64,000 nucleotides of DNA from Liriodendron chinense. Its lineage: Eukaryota > Streptophyta > Magnoliopsida > Magnoliales > Magnoliaceae. This document shows, piece after piece, positions 1 through 12,071 of this stretch. The translations under genes and the position numbers were made by a program. Below the pieces are notes generated by a model. That model was not told the origin of the DNA, ran no database searches, and saw only the letters and a program-made list of their open reading frames with translations. The number at the start of each line of letters is the position of its first letter. The first letter of the stretch is position 1. The stretch spans positions 1,302,001 to 1,366,000 of the forward strand of contig ML058343.1 of the NCBI GenBank assembly GCA_003013855.2, in the 5' to 3' direction.

Positions 1-181
1 TTCACTAACTTAGGCATTGGAGGGTTCACAGCTGGAACCCAGCCGCCCCCTTACTGTTCTCTGTGGTGTTTCGCAGGATCAACTAAACATCAGATCTAAA
101 CGCAGGCCTCGCATTTATCAGGGTATCAGTTCGCATACAAATTATCTCACCTCGTCTGTTGGCTAGTTTTCAGCGTCAACA
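1..181 (+). repeat. 3' part of the 5' LTR of copy A
   Basis: These bases match 8983-9160 with few changes and end in the same GTCAACA, directly before the primer binding site. The LTR start (about 430 bp more) lies left of the window. Confidence 0.92.
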
Positions 182-203
182 GATTGGCACCGTCTGTGGG
201 AAA
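182..203 (+). other. Primer binding site of copy A
   Basis: The sequence GATTGGCACCGTCTGTGGG follows the LTR end at once. It matches the TTGGCGCCGTCTGTGGG site of copy B (reverse strand, 47024-47046) with one change, C to A in GGCGCC. Confidence 0.75.
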
Positions 204-257
204 CGACTGCAACAATTATATTCATTTGTGAACTCCCTCGTTTGAAGGCAGAAACTA

Positions 258-2543
258 ATGGCCGGTGGGAGAGGCAATAGGAAGGGGAAGGCTCCTGCAA
301 ATGCCGAACTTTTAGGTGAGGTAGATAGACGCTTCGAGCACGTGGATGGAAAACTGGACGAAATTACAGCCTTGCTGAACAATCTAGTTCGGCCCTCACC
401 CATCCTCGAAACCAACCCTGAACCTCAGTTACCTCAACAAAGCTCTCACCCACCATGCTCACTCTCCAATCATCCGCGACCGGACGAAGACGAAGTTGCG
501 AGCCGAGCCTCAGGCTCGAGACTTCGATCGGCCGCGGGACTTCCCTCAAACGACCTGAGACACAGAATAGAAGAAAGACGCTCCGCCCGAGCTAGTCAAG
601 GTCAAGGTTGAACGGACGATAATATTACTCCTCTTGAGGCCGAGCTTAAGGAGCTTCGGGAGAGGATCGGAGATATCCAGAGAGCACAACGTGCCCGAGC
701 ACCAACTGCAGCGGATGTCCTAGTAGACTCATCTGAGTCACCGTTCACCGATGAAATTCACAGCGAGCCTCTTCCGAAAAGCTTCAAAATTCCTCAGCTT
801 AAGCAATACTCCAGAATAGGAGACCCAACCGAGCACCTCGAAAATTTCAAAGTCCGAATGGAACTCCATGGAGTTAATGGGCACATTATGTGTAAGGCCT
901 TCCCGTTGTCCTTAACCAGTTCGGCCTGGACTTGGTTCCGTAATTTAAAGCCAAAGTCCATTTCCTCTTTCACCGAACTGAGCAGGGCGTTTGCAACTCA
1001 GTTCATCGGTAGCACCGACTCGAGGAAGCATTCGACGCACCTCGCTGCGGTCAAACAAAAAGATAATGAATCGTTGAAAGATTACCTCTCGCGATTCAAC
1101 GCTGAAGCAGTTCAGGTGGAGAACCTATCTCAGGACGTACTGCTACACACAATGATAGGAGGATTACGTGATGAAAAGTTCCTCTGGTCGGTAGGGGAAC
1201 AACCCCCTTAGTCTGTGGCTGAATTCCTAGATCGAGCTGTGAAACATATAAATGCAAAAGAACTGGTGAACGCCCAGGGGTAGTCCCATAAGAGGAAAGA
1301 CCGCAAAGAGGAAAACAGCACCAAAAGGCACTGTCCCGATCGCAGGTCGCCGAACTCAAATCCTACTCCACGAGGAGCAAAAACTTCAGCTCCGAAATTA
1401 AAAAAATATACCCCGCTCAAAACGACGATCGAGCAAGTATTCCTAGCCGAGAAGAATAAACAGATGTTTGGGCGACCATCAAAGATAAAACCCGACCCCG
1501 ACAGAAGGTCAAAATCCAAGTACTGTTTATACCATAAAGATCATGGTCATAACACAGTGGATTGTTTCGACCTGAAGCGACAGATAGAAACCCTCATCCG
1601 GCAAGGATTTTTGAAAGAATATATCGCCCAACGTCCCGAAGACGAAAGATCTTCGGGTTGGGAAGAAGGAAGGGAGCCGATCGACAACAATCCCATGGAA
1701 GAGATCCATGTGATCTTCGGCGGGCCTACCATCGGAGATTCTGGCAACGCCCGTAAATCCTACGTTCGTCAAGGACGGACATCCGAGCCGGGGTTACAGG
1801 TGAATTTAACCAGCAGGCCCTCAAAAATTCCGAAGGTCGTTCGTCGTGCGATATCTTTTTCCGAAGAAGATGCTGGAGGAATACTATATCCGCATGACGA
1901 TTCTCTAGTGGTGTCGATGGTGGTGGCTAATAAAAAGCTCCACAGGATGATGGTAGATACTGGGAGTTCGGTCGACATAATATACGCCTCGGCATTCGAC
2001 AGAATGAAGATCGATCGATCCAGATTGAGACCGGTTAGAACCGCTTTGACCGGATTTATAGGGGATTGTATCATGCCCGAAGGGGAAATAACCCTACCAG
2101 TTACAGCAAGAGACGAACCAAACCAGAAGATGATCATGGTTGATTTTCTTATCGTTAACACTCCGTCAGCATACAACGCGATCATCGGCCGACCCATTAT
2201 CCGAGCTCTAAAAGCCGGCATCTCCATCTATCATCTGGCCATGAAATTCGAAACCGAAGATGGAATCGGCGTAGTCCGAGGTGATCAACAGGAGGCTCGC
2301 CGATGCTACGAACTGACCCTATGCGGAAAGAGTAAAAACATAATCTCACACAAGACTCCGCTGGACCCTAGGGAAGAAACAACGGAACGTGGTTCGCCAG
2401 CCAAGGAGTTAATAGAAGTCCCTGTGTCCGATGATGACCCGAACTTGGTCGTTAAGATTGGATCTCAATTGGATAGCAATGTCCAGGTCGATCTGATCAC
2501 TTTCCTAAAAGCAAATACGGACGTTTTTCGCATGGTCCCATAA
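258..2543 (+). pseudogene. gag-protease region of copy A, decayed
   Basis: The Gag starts at the ATG at 258 (MAGGRGNRKGKAP), the same start as in copy B. A capsid-like retrotrans_gag domain lies near 860-1210 (motif AWTWFRNLKP). A CX2HX4HX4C knuckle (CLYHKDHGHNTVDC) lies near 1520-1560. The aspartic protease follows, with active-site DTGSS near 1958 and the flap and dimer region ending in IIGRPIIRAL near 2190. Relative to copy B the gag lacks about 140 residues after residue 20. It has in-frame stops near 609, 1209 and 1281, and one extra T near 2525 that shifts the frame just before the conserved WSHKDMPG segment. The product would package RNA and process the polyprotein; here it is broken. 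Confidence 0.9.
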
Positions 2544-4310
2544 GGACATGCCCGGAATCAACTCTGAAGTGATGGTTCACCCGCTCAACGTCGACCCGTC
2601 CTTCAAACCGATCCGCCAAAAACGGCTAACCTTCAACGCAGAGAGGTATGCCGCAATCGAAGAAGAAATAAAAAAGTTGCGCTAAGTTGGTTTCATCCAA
2701 GAAGTCCGTTACCCTGATTGGCTCGCCAATGTCGTTCTAGTAAAAAAAGCCAATGGAAAATGGAGGGTCTGTATCGATTACACCGACCTCAACAAAGCCT
2801 GCCCTAAAGACAGCTTCCCGCTTCCCAGAATAGATCAGCTCGTAAATGCTACCTCAGGTTACGAGCTTCTCAGTTTCATGGATGCATATTCCGGATACAA
2901 CCAGATACAGATGCATGTTCCTGATAGGCAAAAGACAGCGTTCGTCACCGATCGAGGGCTTTACTGTTATAAGTTAATGCCCTTCGGACTTAAAAATGCT
3001 GGAGCGACGTACCAGCGTTTGGTCAACAAGATGTTCACCGAACAAATTGGTAAGACCGTGGAAGTCTATGTGGACGACATGCTCGTCAAAAGCCTGAACT
3101 CCGATGATCACGTCAGCGACCTCCGACTTATGTTCAGTATTTTGAAAAAGTACGGAATGAAACTCAACCCCAGTAAATGCGCCTTCGGAGTAAGGTCGGG
3201 GAAGTTCCTCGGGTTCATCGTAAATCAGAGAGAAATAGAAGCCAACCCAGAAAAGATCCGCGCACTAGTCAAGACGAGCTTGCCAACTACCGTAAAGGAA
3301 ATACAGCGTCTCACCGGGCAGATCGCCGCACTTAACAGATTCGTTTCTAGAGCCACAGACCGGTGTCTTCCATTTTTCAAGCAACTTCGCAAGTTCAACG
3401 AGATGACCTGGACTTCAGAATGCGAACAGGCTCTCCAAGATCTTAAAGCATACCTCAGTTCACCGCCATTGCTGTCCAAACCCGTGCAAGGGGAAGAGCT
3501 ACTGCTGTACCTGGCTGTATCTTCGGCAGCAGTAAGTTCGGCTTTAATCCGAGATGATCAAGGTACTCAAAGGCCAATAAACTACGTCAGCAAAGCTCTC
3601 CTCAGCGCGGAAACTCGATATTCCAACTTGAAAAAGTTGGCTCTGGCATTGATGACATCAGCAAGAAAGCTACGACCTTATTTTCAAGCGCATCCAATAG
3701 TACTGCTAACGGACCAGCCATTGAGGCAAGTACTAAAGAAGCCAGAAACGTCAGGTCGCCTCGCACGCTGGGCCATCGAGCTCGGTGAATTCGACATACA
3801 ATATTGGCCCCGGACAGCAATCAAAGGCCAAGCCGTGGCCGACTTCATTGCTGAGCTCGCTGATGCTTCTGACCTTGAAGATGATGCTACTCTTAAAGGA
3901 AACATCCAAGAACCTATTCCGAAAAAAGGTACGACCGCGCTTACATGGCAGCTACAAGTCGACGGCTCGTCAAATTCCCAGGGCTGCGGGGCAGGGATAA
4001 TCTTAACCTCCCCCGATGGCATAAAAGTCCAATATGCCCTAAGATTCGGGTTTAAAGCATCTAATAATGAGGCCGAATACGAGGCTCTTCTTGCCAGGCT
4101 ACGATTAGCCTCGGTAATCGGGATCCGAAATCTTACAGTATATAGCGATTCGCAGTTGGTCGTTGGTCACACAACGTCAGAATATCAAGCAAAGGGAAAA
4201 AAGATGTCTGCATATTTATTAAAATATCAAGAATTATCGGCCCGGTTCGATTACTGCAAAATCATCTGAGTACCGAGGACCCATAACACCCATGCGGATT
4301 CACTCGCCAA
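2544..4310 (+). pseudogene. Reverse transcriptase and RNase H of copy A
   Basis: The RT starts at the DMPG motif and has the fingers and palm blocks WRVCIDYTDLNKACPKD (about 2761) and MDAYSGYNQIQMH (2878). The catalytic YVDDMLVKS is at about 3068. The RNase H has VDGSSN (about 3958), NEAEYEAL (about 4070) and the YSDSQLV block (about 4141). A 463-residue stretch, 2878-4269, is open. Stops occur near 2684 (the R of the EEEIKKL block is replaced by a stop) and at 4267 just after KII. The reaction is cDNA synthesis from element RNA. The frame is otherwise well kept, so decay is recent. Confidence 0.92.
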
Positions 4311-5659
4311 ATTGGCGTCGGCAGGAGATGACGAGCTCGGTAGGACCATTCCTATCGAAATCCTCCCCAAAAGAAGCATCACTGACGACCCTATCGGTGA
4401 AGTATATCCTGTTTCCACCGATCTTGACTGGAGGCAGCCAATTATCCGTTTTCTACGAGAAGGTGTTCTACCAGAAGAGAGGAACGAAGCAAGATGGTTA
4501 CGATATAGGTCAGCTCGGTATACACTGATCGACGATATATTATATAAGAAGGGTTTTCTGTTACCCTGCATCCGTTGCCTCGGACCAGATGAAGCCGATT
4601 ATGTCTTAAGAGAAATTCATTCCGGCACATGCGGAAACCATTCAGGGAGTCGAGCGCTTGCCCAGAAAGCAATACGTCAGGGATATTATTGGCCAACGAT
4701 TCAAAAAGATGCTCGAGAAATAGTCAAACGATGTGATAGATGCCAAAAGTTTGCACCAGTCCCTCACGTACCCCCCGAGGAACTTATTCCGATGTCCGGA
4801 CCATGGCCCTTCGCGCAATGGGGAGTCGATATCATCAGTCCTCTTCCAACTGGCAAGGGGCAAGTCAAGTACGCGTGGCTGTCGATTACTTTACCAAGTG
4901 GGTCGAAGCAGAACCCCTCGCTAAGATTACCGAAAAGAGGACAACAGACTTCATCTGGAAGTCGATTATATGCCGGTTCGGTGTCCCAAATACGATTATC
5001 AATGACAACGGGCCTCAGTTTGACAACGAGAAATACAGGAGCTTTTGCCTGAACTTGGACATAAAAAATGTATATTCATCTCCTCATCATCCTCAAGCTA
5101 ACGGACAAGTCGAAGCCATCAACAAAATCATTAAAGGTCATCTGAAGACTAAGCTCGGTGAATTCAAAGGAGCTTGGGCTGAACAACTTCTCGAAGTATT
5201 ATGGGCGTACCGAACCACAGCTCGGTCAACAACAGGAGAAACTCCCTTCTCCTTAACGTTCGGGGCGGAAGCCGTACTCCCTGTCGAGATAGGGCTATCA
5301 ACTAACCGAGTCGATAACTATCAACCCGACCAGATCAAGACGAGCTTCGCACAAACCTTGATTTGCTTGAAGAAGCCCGAGAAGCTTCCCAAGTTCGGAT
5401 CGCAGCCTACCAACAACGTGTTGCTAGATTTTACAACTCTCGAGTCAAAGAAAGACGGTTCAGACTGGGAGATCTCGTCCTACGAAGGAACGTAAGGGAG
5501 AAGAAGGATAAGATTGCGAGTACATTCAATCCGAACTGGAATGGACCGTACAAAGTCATAAAAACAGTTCGAACCAGGACTTACTGGCTCGAAGACATGC
5601 AAGGTCGAGCCCTACCCCATCCGTGGAATGCGGAGCACTTGAAAGTCTACTATCAATAA
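4311..5659 (+). pseudogene. Integrase of copy A, frameshifted
   Basis: The H2C2 zinc finger is visible near 4615-4750 (HSGTCGNH, then CDRCQKF). The catalytic core has WGVDIISPLPTGKG (about 4820), DNGPQFD (about 5003) and PQANGQVEAINK (about 5092), so the three acidic residues are present. The frame changes near 4870 and again near 5360. The C-terminal part ends PHPWNAEHLKVYYQ at 5659, the usual end of Tat pol proteins. The same end is found in copy B at 41386. Confidence 0.9.
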
Positions 5660-5999
5660 GAGCTAAGTATTTGTTTCTCAAAATTATACTCCTATCAGGA
5701 AATTTAAAATATGAGCAGAGGCTGATTTCGCCCATAGCTGTATTTAAGCTCCCATTATTTTCGCAAATCCTAAAAAGCTTCGGTCACGATCTAATTTGCT
5801 CGGCCACGAAGTAAATGGATGAATTTAGCGAAATTAACCCAAAACGGAAAGAGCAATTGAATAAAAAATCTGGCAAAGTACACGTACAGATCAGAAAAGA
5901 AATATTTCAATTGCAAGACCACAAAAAGGTCAGAATTACAGGATGAATATGTTACACAAGGTGCCAACAAATGGGCTAAAAAAAAAACATAGAAACATC
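5660..5999. other. Spacer between pol and the antisense gene
   Basis: No coding potential is seen. Sense pol and the antisense extra gene converge here, so transcript ends of both are expected. The stretch is AT-rich and is kept in copy B (41047-41385). Confidence 0.5.
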
Positions 6000-8012
6000 C
6001 TATGAGGGAGGATCAGCAGTCGGCTCGGCGGCAGTAATGGAGTTATCTTCTTCCTCCGCCTCGGAGTCAAGAAAGGAAAGGTCCAAGTCCAGATGACGGC
6101 TCTGAACTGTCATCCGGCACTTTTCGTAGCCAAAGTCGAACATTTTGTCGGCCTCAGCAACCTTAACCTCCAACTCTGATTGGACCTTCGCCAGGTCCAA
6201 CCGCGCAGTCCCCTCGGCCGCCTTCAGCTCTTCAATTTGAATGATGAGCTCAGCTTCCGCCCTCTCCTTATTCGATAGCTCGGCTTGGAGAAGTGCGATC
6301 TCGCACTCCCGAGCATCCAAGGCCTTGGCCGCCTCCTCCCCGAATTTTATAGCCTCCTCTAAGGAACATTTGGTCGCCACCAGTGTTCCTTCAAGGCCTG
6401 AGATCGTTCCCTTGTCTCGGGTGATCTCCTCCCGAAGAAGCTGGCATCCGTAGGCCACCTACACAATAACCAACAAATGAGTACACAAGGTACATGAAAT
6501 GGTTATTTTTACAGCAAGACAAAATCTAAGTTATATATATACCTTGGTTCCAAAGACCCCTAGAGAGTTGAGCAGAGAAAGTCCCGGAGCCTTCGCCATC
6601 ATCTCCACCTCGGCTTCAGGAACTGCCTTATATGCCCATTTGCACAAGTTATACAAATGAGGCGGCATCTCCGATCCTCGGCGGATAGCGGAAGAAGATT
6701 GGACCGGTGTAGCTTGAACAGATTGTCCAGATGGACCAGCCTCGGTGCTCCCCACCAAGTCTATGACTTGGGTAGGATGAGGTTGAGGCATCATGGGGGG
6801 GTCGGGAAGCTCAACTTCGGCCGCGGCCGCTTCTAGGATCACCTCGGGAGTCGGTTCTGGGGGAATATCGGTTGCTGAAGGACGTTCTCGTGGACGCCTC
6901 TAGGCCACCTTCTGCCGCTTCTTCTCCCGGATTTGCTCTTTCTCCTGAGCGGTCAGAGCGGATGATTTTCTCCGCGGAACTGGAGCAGACATACCTGGCA
7001 AAGAATATACGCATATACATAAACGAGCTGAAGAGTGAGAATGGGACTGAATTATTCGACAAAAACGAGTGTTTACCTTGGGGGTTGATGCTCACGTCGG
7101 ATAAAGTCTCGAAGACAACAGAACCTTGATGCTGCGGAAGTTTGGATCAAGCCTCCACAATGCAGCTATGTGATCTTCCTTTTCCGAGCTCAAACTGGGA
7201 GGGTCTACACGAACTGAGAAAAGGAAGAAAAGAGGTTTAAAAAAATGTGGCAAAGGAAAGTGTTCGCCGACCCGACCTAGGACAGAAAACCAGTTGCGTA
7301 CACGATAACTTGGGGAGTTGACTTCCGGCCGAGGACCTTCCCAACCTTTCGAAATGAAAAACCACTCCCCCTTCCATCCATGAACTGAGGAGGGCTGATC
7401 ATCGATGAGGCGACGCCCTTTTCTCCCCCGAGGCGACAAGTAAAACCATCCCCGGGAGTCGGGATGGCTCTTCAGCTGATATAGATTCATCAGCTCGGCC
7501 ATAGTTGGATCCGACCCGTGAACTTGACGCCATAAGACAACGCATCCTATCAAGGTTCTTCAGGAATTGGGAGCCAGTTGCCCCGGGGCCAAGTTTACCC
7601 GAGAAAGATATTCCCTTACAATAAGAATCAAAGGGAGACGAAAACCGGCCTAAAAAAATTGGGCATGTACGGTTATCTGATCTCCTAGAGGACGGGTCAG
7701 AAAGTCATCTAAACCGGGCCATCGAAGGTCTATTGCTCCCGGAATACAGTACTCTGACCTAAGTCTAATTAGGTCAGACTGAGTAAGATTGGTCCATATC
7801 AGATCGGCCGGATACTCAGAAACCTTCTCGACTACCCGCCCGGAGGTACCCGTTACAGGAACCTCATCTGACGCAAAAGAAGAAGGAGTCTCCGCCAATG
7901 GGGCTTTCCCCGGGGACTCAACCGAAACTGGTTGGACTTCCCCTAATCGGGACTCTCCAACAGGCAAGACAGAAGAAAAAGTTCGCGAGGAACTTTCCTC
8001 TGAACCAGACAT
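6000..8012 (-). pseudogene. Antisense extra gene (aORF) of copy A, four exons
   Basis: The gene runs opposite to gag-pol from the ATG at 8012 (MSGSEESSSRTF) to a stop at 6000. Exons by comparison with copy B are about 8012-7277, 7213-7077, 6994-6543 and 6458-6000, each joined by GT-AG introns. Exon 1 resembles the plant putative gypsy-type transposon domain (Pfam Transposase_28) around LIRLRSEYCIPGAIDLR. Exon 3 starts with a basic stretch (QIREKKRQK). Exon 4 is a heptad-rich coiled coil (about residues 10-120) with an acidic tail. In-frame stops occur, for example after HAQFF (7650). Function is unknown. Such antisense extra ORFs are known in Tat elements. Confidence 0.8.
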
Positions 8013-8204
8013 TTTTTCTAAAAAAAAAAAAACCAAGGAAATCAGAAGATGAAAGGGGGGCAAAAAACGAACGTACCGGATCACTCTCCGGAAAGAGATT
8101 GGCCAAAGAAAGATAGAAAGGAACTCCGAAGGGATCACAGCGGGAAAGAAGGAAGAACGCAACAGGAAGAATGAAAAGAATCCTTAAAAAATCACTAAGT
8201 ACAG

Positions 8205-8212
8205 TATTTATA
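8205..8212 (-). promoter_or_regulatory. TATA box of the antisense gene, copy A
   Basis: TATAAATA on the minus strand lies 193 bp upstream of the aORF start. The same octamer lies at almost the same distance in copy B (38814-38821), inside a kept CAGTATAAATACTG palindrome. This suggests a dedicated antisense promoter outside the LTR. Confidence 0.6.
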
Positions 8213-8535
8213 CTGTAGCAGATAACACTACGCAGGCCATGCTATACCACGCGGCAAGTACCCATGGTCTTAAAAAGCGAACCAACGCGACTCTTCGCAT
8301 AACCCGCCACTTGTCCTCCCATCCATTGGATATCAATATTACGTCTGCCCGTCCGATGATACGAGGGCCACGTGTCAATATGTCGTTCGCCCGCCGAAAT
8401 AAAAGCCTGCCGCGCCGTACAATCATCATTGCATCTTTTCGAAATTCGAATCGGCACATTTAATGCACCTTTGCCGCCAAAGTAAGATCAGTTGTGACCA
8501 CTGAAGGTTGCTTCCGAGCCGAGAGGATCCACCTC

Positions 8536-8552
8536 AAAAGCAGGGGGGCAGC
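8536..8552 (+). other. Polypurine tract of copy A
   Basis: AAAAGCAGGGGGGCAGC ends directly at the 3' LTR. The same tract, in reverse, borders the left LTR of copy B (38478-38495). Confidence 0.85.
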
Positions 8553-9160
8553 TGTTGTGGGATAAATCCGGCAAAGAGCCGACCCGGCCACAAAGACCTA
8601 GAAGCAAAGGAAGACAACCGTTTGCCCATTGGTCGGTTCGGATCGCAGTCAAGCAGTCAGTTCGTACTGCGGCTAAGAGGTCAGTCCGGGTCACATCCGA
8701 GTCAAAAAGCAAACCGATGACGTAGCCTGTCCATGAGGTCAGCTCGGATCATTGTTAAGTCAACGGACAAATGGAGGCCAACCTTATCTCCGCTCCAAAT
8801 GGCATAAGGATAGGGGCACATCCCTTCAAGATCGGAACGGCCCAAGATATTCGCCTGGATTTTCGACGCGATCTCAGCCTAGAAACTCTCCATCGAAGCC
8901 TATAAAAATAAGAGAATATTGTGATTACAGGTACGAAAAAGGTATCTCTCCCAAACTAGTGTTTATCGTTCCTAAGGAGATTCACTAACTTAGGCATCGG
9001 AGGGTTCACGGCTGGAACCCAGCTGCCCCCTTACTGTTCTCTGTGGTGTTTCACAGGATCAACTAAACATCAGATCCAAAGCAGGCCTCGCATTTATCGG
9101 GGTATCAGTTCGCATACAAATTATCTCACCTCGTCTGTTGGCTACTTTTCAGCGTCAACA
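8553..9160 (+). repeat. 3' LTR of copy A (608 bp)
   Basis: It starts TGTTGTGGGAT and ends GCGTCAACA, giving the TG..CA termini extended to TGTTG..CAACA. A TATA box (CCTATAAAAATAAG) is near 8900. The last 178 bp match window positions 1-181. Confidence 0.92.
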
Positions 9161-9507
9161 CTTTCACTATCTCATGTAGACTTGAGCTCATTGATCCATT
9201 CTCATAAGTCTACGTAGGTTGCACAGGTTAGGAGCTTGATTAGTCAAATCATTTGTTTACCTATGCATGCTTAGACTAGGTTGTTTATTGCTTAACCATA
9301 TGCTAGTCTTGTGATTGGACCCACTTAAGCTTGGAAGACGAAGTGTTCTTGCTTAGTTTAATTTGTTAAATTGTGTAAGTAGGCGAAAAGAATTTCAAAA
9401 AGGTCCTTATCACCCCTCCTATAGGTTTAGCCATAATTCTAGTTGCTCTTTAAGCTTCCGCACGTGTATGCATAGGGTGTCGTGTTAGACTACCCGACGC
9501 AATTTCA
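9161..9507 (+). repeat. 3' fragment of a copia-type LTR
   Basis: These 347 bp match 54086-54433, the end of the solo LTR further right, with roughly 90% identity by eye, including the last bases GACGCAATTTCA. The fragment begins exactly where copy A ends. Copy A is therefore inserted in this LTR and the rest should lie left of the window. Confidence 0.85.
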
Positions 9508-9837
9508 TGGTCAGCGCGAGAGGGTTCCCCCATCCTCTGGGGGTTGGGATGTAGCTGAGCTGGTGGAGCGAGTCCGACCAGGAGGTTCCTAATGCCGTTC
9601 AATTGCTGGGGTGACTCCTTTAATCTGCTCGGTCATCCCTCCCATATGCTCTTCAAGGGTGGATATTCTGGCCTCATGATTGCGAGACCTCAGATGTTCG
9701 CTCCCTTTAGCAGAGTGATGGGATGATCCGACCTGATGAAGAGGTGTTTCGAGGATGTCGTCTTCCTCGTGCTGGGGAGGTTAGGACGGGCCAGCTCCTA
9801 TAGGCGCCTTCCCCTTGTTCTTTCTTCCTCCGACCAT
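9508..9837 (-). pseudogene. gag N-terminus of a third Tat-like element (copy C)
   Basis: On the minus strand, from the ATG at 9837, the translation starts MVGGRKNKGKAPIG and later contains RSRNHEARISTLEEHMGGM. It resembles the copy B Gag start (MAGGRGNRKGKAP and RSRNRGARLSTLEEQVGGV). A stop follows residue 18. The gene is cut at 9508 by the copia-type LTR. Confidence 0.75.
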
Positions 9838-9949
9838 TGGTGGCTAGGCGAAAAATGAGCTTGGGGATTGATTGGGAAGACGATAAAGAATTTGAAATTG
9901 GCGAGAACACGACTTGACTGTCAATTTCCCACAAACGACACCAATCTGG

Positions 9950-10565
9950 TGTTGCTGAAACTTGGACAACAGACGAGGTGGCTAAAGGGCCACCTTGGAT
10001 GGATGGATATCTCTGATCTCTTGGAGATGAATCGTCTTAATCTAGACAAAAGGTCCCATGGAACACAAAGAAAGCTAGGGGTAGTTGGGGACCGGTTGTT
10101 AGACTTCCGATGCTTAAGTCGGTTGGGTTTGAAGGAGATAACAAGGCTAGTGGTAGAGTAGGTTTTTATGCGTACCTTGGGTTAGGGGTGAACCCCTCTA
10201 TTTATAGGTCATTAGAGAGCAGTCGTAGGCCACAATCATGGCTGCGGTCGTGGGAGAATTGCCCGTTAGGCGGTGGCGTGATTCCCTGAGACATGGGCCA
10301 TGCTGGTAACGGTCGAAGACGTGTCCGTCTTCTCCGGACCCATCCCTAGACTCTCGCCCGCCTTTATAGCGGGTGTGGCCCAGGTCAGTCCGTTGGAGGT
10401 GTAGGCCGAGCCAATCTCTCAGCTCATCGGCCATGATAACAAACAACCTAGTTCAGGTATGTCTTTGATATATCCAAAATGACCTTTATAAAGGTCAACC
10501 TGTCGTCGGATCAATTCAAATCCTTGACTCTCTTCCTGTTATGGTTGCCTGTCATGTAGTCAACA
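9950..10565 (-). repeat. 5' LTR of copy C
   Basis: The plus-strand ends are TGTTGCTGAAAC and GTAGTCAACA. CAACAGACGAGGTGG near the left end is shared with the LTRs of A and B. The minus-strand PBS (GATTGGTGTCGTTTGTGGGA) lies at 9927-9946 next to it. A TATA box in reverse (CTATTTATAGG) is at about 10197. The rest of the element (pol, second LTR) is absent. Confidence 0.7.
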
Positions 10566-11204
10566 TCAGTATGTGAGTCTGAAGACCTGAACCTGGGCAC
10601 GGGCCCATGGGCTTCATGGGATTTCCTTGGGACATGAGGTTGGCTCAGATTCACCTGTAACAACATGCATCCCACAGGCCTGGTGTATAGTCACCACTGT
10701 CTATCACACCATAGTCTGATTAAAGGTGGACAACGATCCGATCCGAGTCAAACATGGACCAAATCGGATCGTTCGGCTGCTTGAGTGGGTTTGTTTGAAC
10801 AATGTTCGAACAAACATTCGAACTGGGTGGCTCTGTTCAAACTCGGTTTGGTCTAGCCTAGCCATGTTCGAACATGTTCGAACTTATGGATTTCAGACCT
10901 CAAACTTATGGATTTTGGACAATTTTTATGAGTTCGAACAAGTTTGAACATCGCTTTTTTGCTTGGAAATAATTTTTCTACTACTGAATAGTGAATACTG
11001 TTGTGTTCGCAAATTACACATCACAAATGACAAATCACAAGGTCTAAAGTTCTTAACTAACTAAATAAAAAACTATAAGTGGTCCACTCGAGCCTTCGAT
11101 CCACTTCATTTTTTAGATAATGTCATAAATGATATTTAAAAAATGGACGAACGACTTAGATAAGCAAATATATCACTATGAGCCTCATAGAGCACTGACA
11201 AGAC
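10566..11204. other. No gene recognised
   Basis: This stretch is AT-rich. It has a cluster of TTCGAAC and TGTTCGAAC palindromes at 10790-10950. ORFs here are short and carry no known motif. Confidence 0.4.
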
Positions 11205-11475
11205 TGTCCGTCTCAAGATAGGTCTTGGTGGGGGTAGACTGGTAGGACTTAATCCACCGACGTGAGTTGGGCAACCAGCAAGTTGGTGTCAAAGCTTTGT
11301 GGGTCCCACCATGATGTATTTGTTTTATCTACTCTGTCCATCCATTTGTACAACTCATTTTGAGGCATTAAACAAAAAATAAGGTAGATACAAAGCTCAA
11401 GTGGACCGCACCACCACAAGAAACAATGAGGAGAATGATGTCCACCATCGTAACCTTCTTAGGGCCCATAGTCAT
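11205..11475. repeat. Foldback element, single arm
   Basis: It holds the family boxes GTGGGTCCCACCATGATG, TCCATCCATTTGT and CTCAAGTGGACCGCACCACC in left-arm order. The matching right arm is missing. Confidence 0.6.
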
Positions 11476-12071
11476 GTTTATTTGTCATCAAACTTGCTCT
11501 CTCTTTCTCCCTCCCTCTCTTTATATATATATAACCGAGTCGAATGAATGAGTCGAGTCGAGTTGAATCGGTCACTATTCGAGTCAGTTCGAGTTCGAGT
11601 CAAATTGAGTTTAACAGAGCTGTGGTTGAAGAGGACTCAAATTTTTTTTCAAATATGTGTTGGAACAAACGAAGACTTTTTGTTCCAACAGAGTTTTATC
11701 ATCCGAGTCATTCCAGCTATCAAACTCGTTCGTGTCTAGCGCTAAAGTCTGATCCATGGAAGAAACTTAGCAATACCAAGAGTTCAACTGTAGCGGCAGA
11801 AATATCAATTTTAGGGAGTGGAAATCATGATATTTGGTGCAACCAAACACACCCTTAAAAAAAGAGAATTGTAAACGAAGTCATAAGAATGATCTAATTT
11901 TATTAACTAGCCCAACTAAAAATCAACACACTATTGTATGAATCACTCAAGTCCAAGGCCACAACAGATGGGCCACTGTACTAAAAATAAACCCCCACCC
12001 CCCCAAAAAAAAAAAAAAAAAAAAAAAAACAGGACAGAAAAATCAGGTCGGCAGCCATAGCAATGACTCAT
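11476..12071. other. Downstream flank of the phytocyanin gene; no gene
   Basis: Contains a GAGTCGAG-rich stretch (11535-11610), a possible lone transposon end (GGTGCAACCAAACACACCC, about 11836-11855) and a C-then-A homopolymer run (11990-12029). Confidence 0.4.

Larger units (their letters stand above)
1..9160 (+). mobile_element. Tat-lineage Ty3/gypsy retrotransposon, copy A (5' end cut by window)
   Basis: The order is partial 5' LTR, primer binding site, gag, protease, RT, RNase H, integrase, an antisense extra gene, polypurine tract and 3' LTR. Domain order RT-RNase H-integrase defines Ty3/gypsy. The gag zinc-knuckle form, the PBS and an antisense extra ORF between pol and the 3' LTR are typical of the plant Tat (Retand-like) lineage. 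The reading frames carry stops and frameshifts, so this copy is not autonomous. The two LTRs differ at about 8 of 181 comparable positions. A target duplication cannot be tested because the left end lies outside the window; 9161-9165 (CTTTC) is the predicted right copy. Confidence 0.93.

Noticed and set aside
11544..11858. 104-codon plus-strand ORF
   Set aside because: Lies in a GAGTCGAG-rich repeat with no recognisable domain or splice signals.
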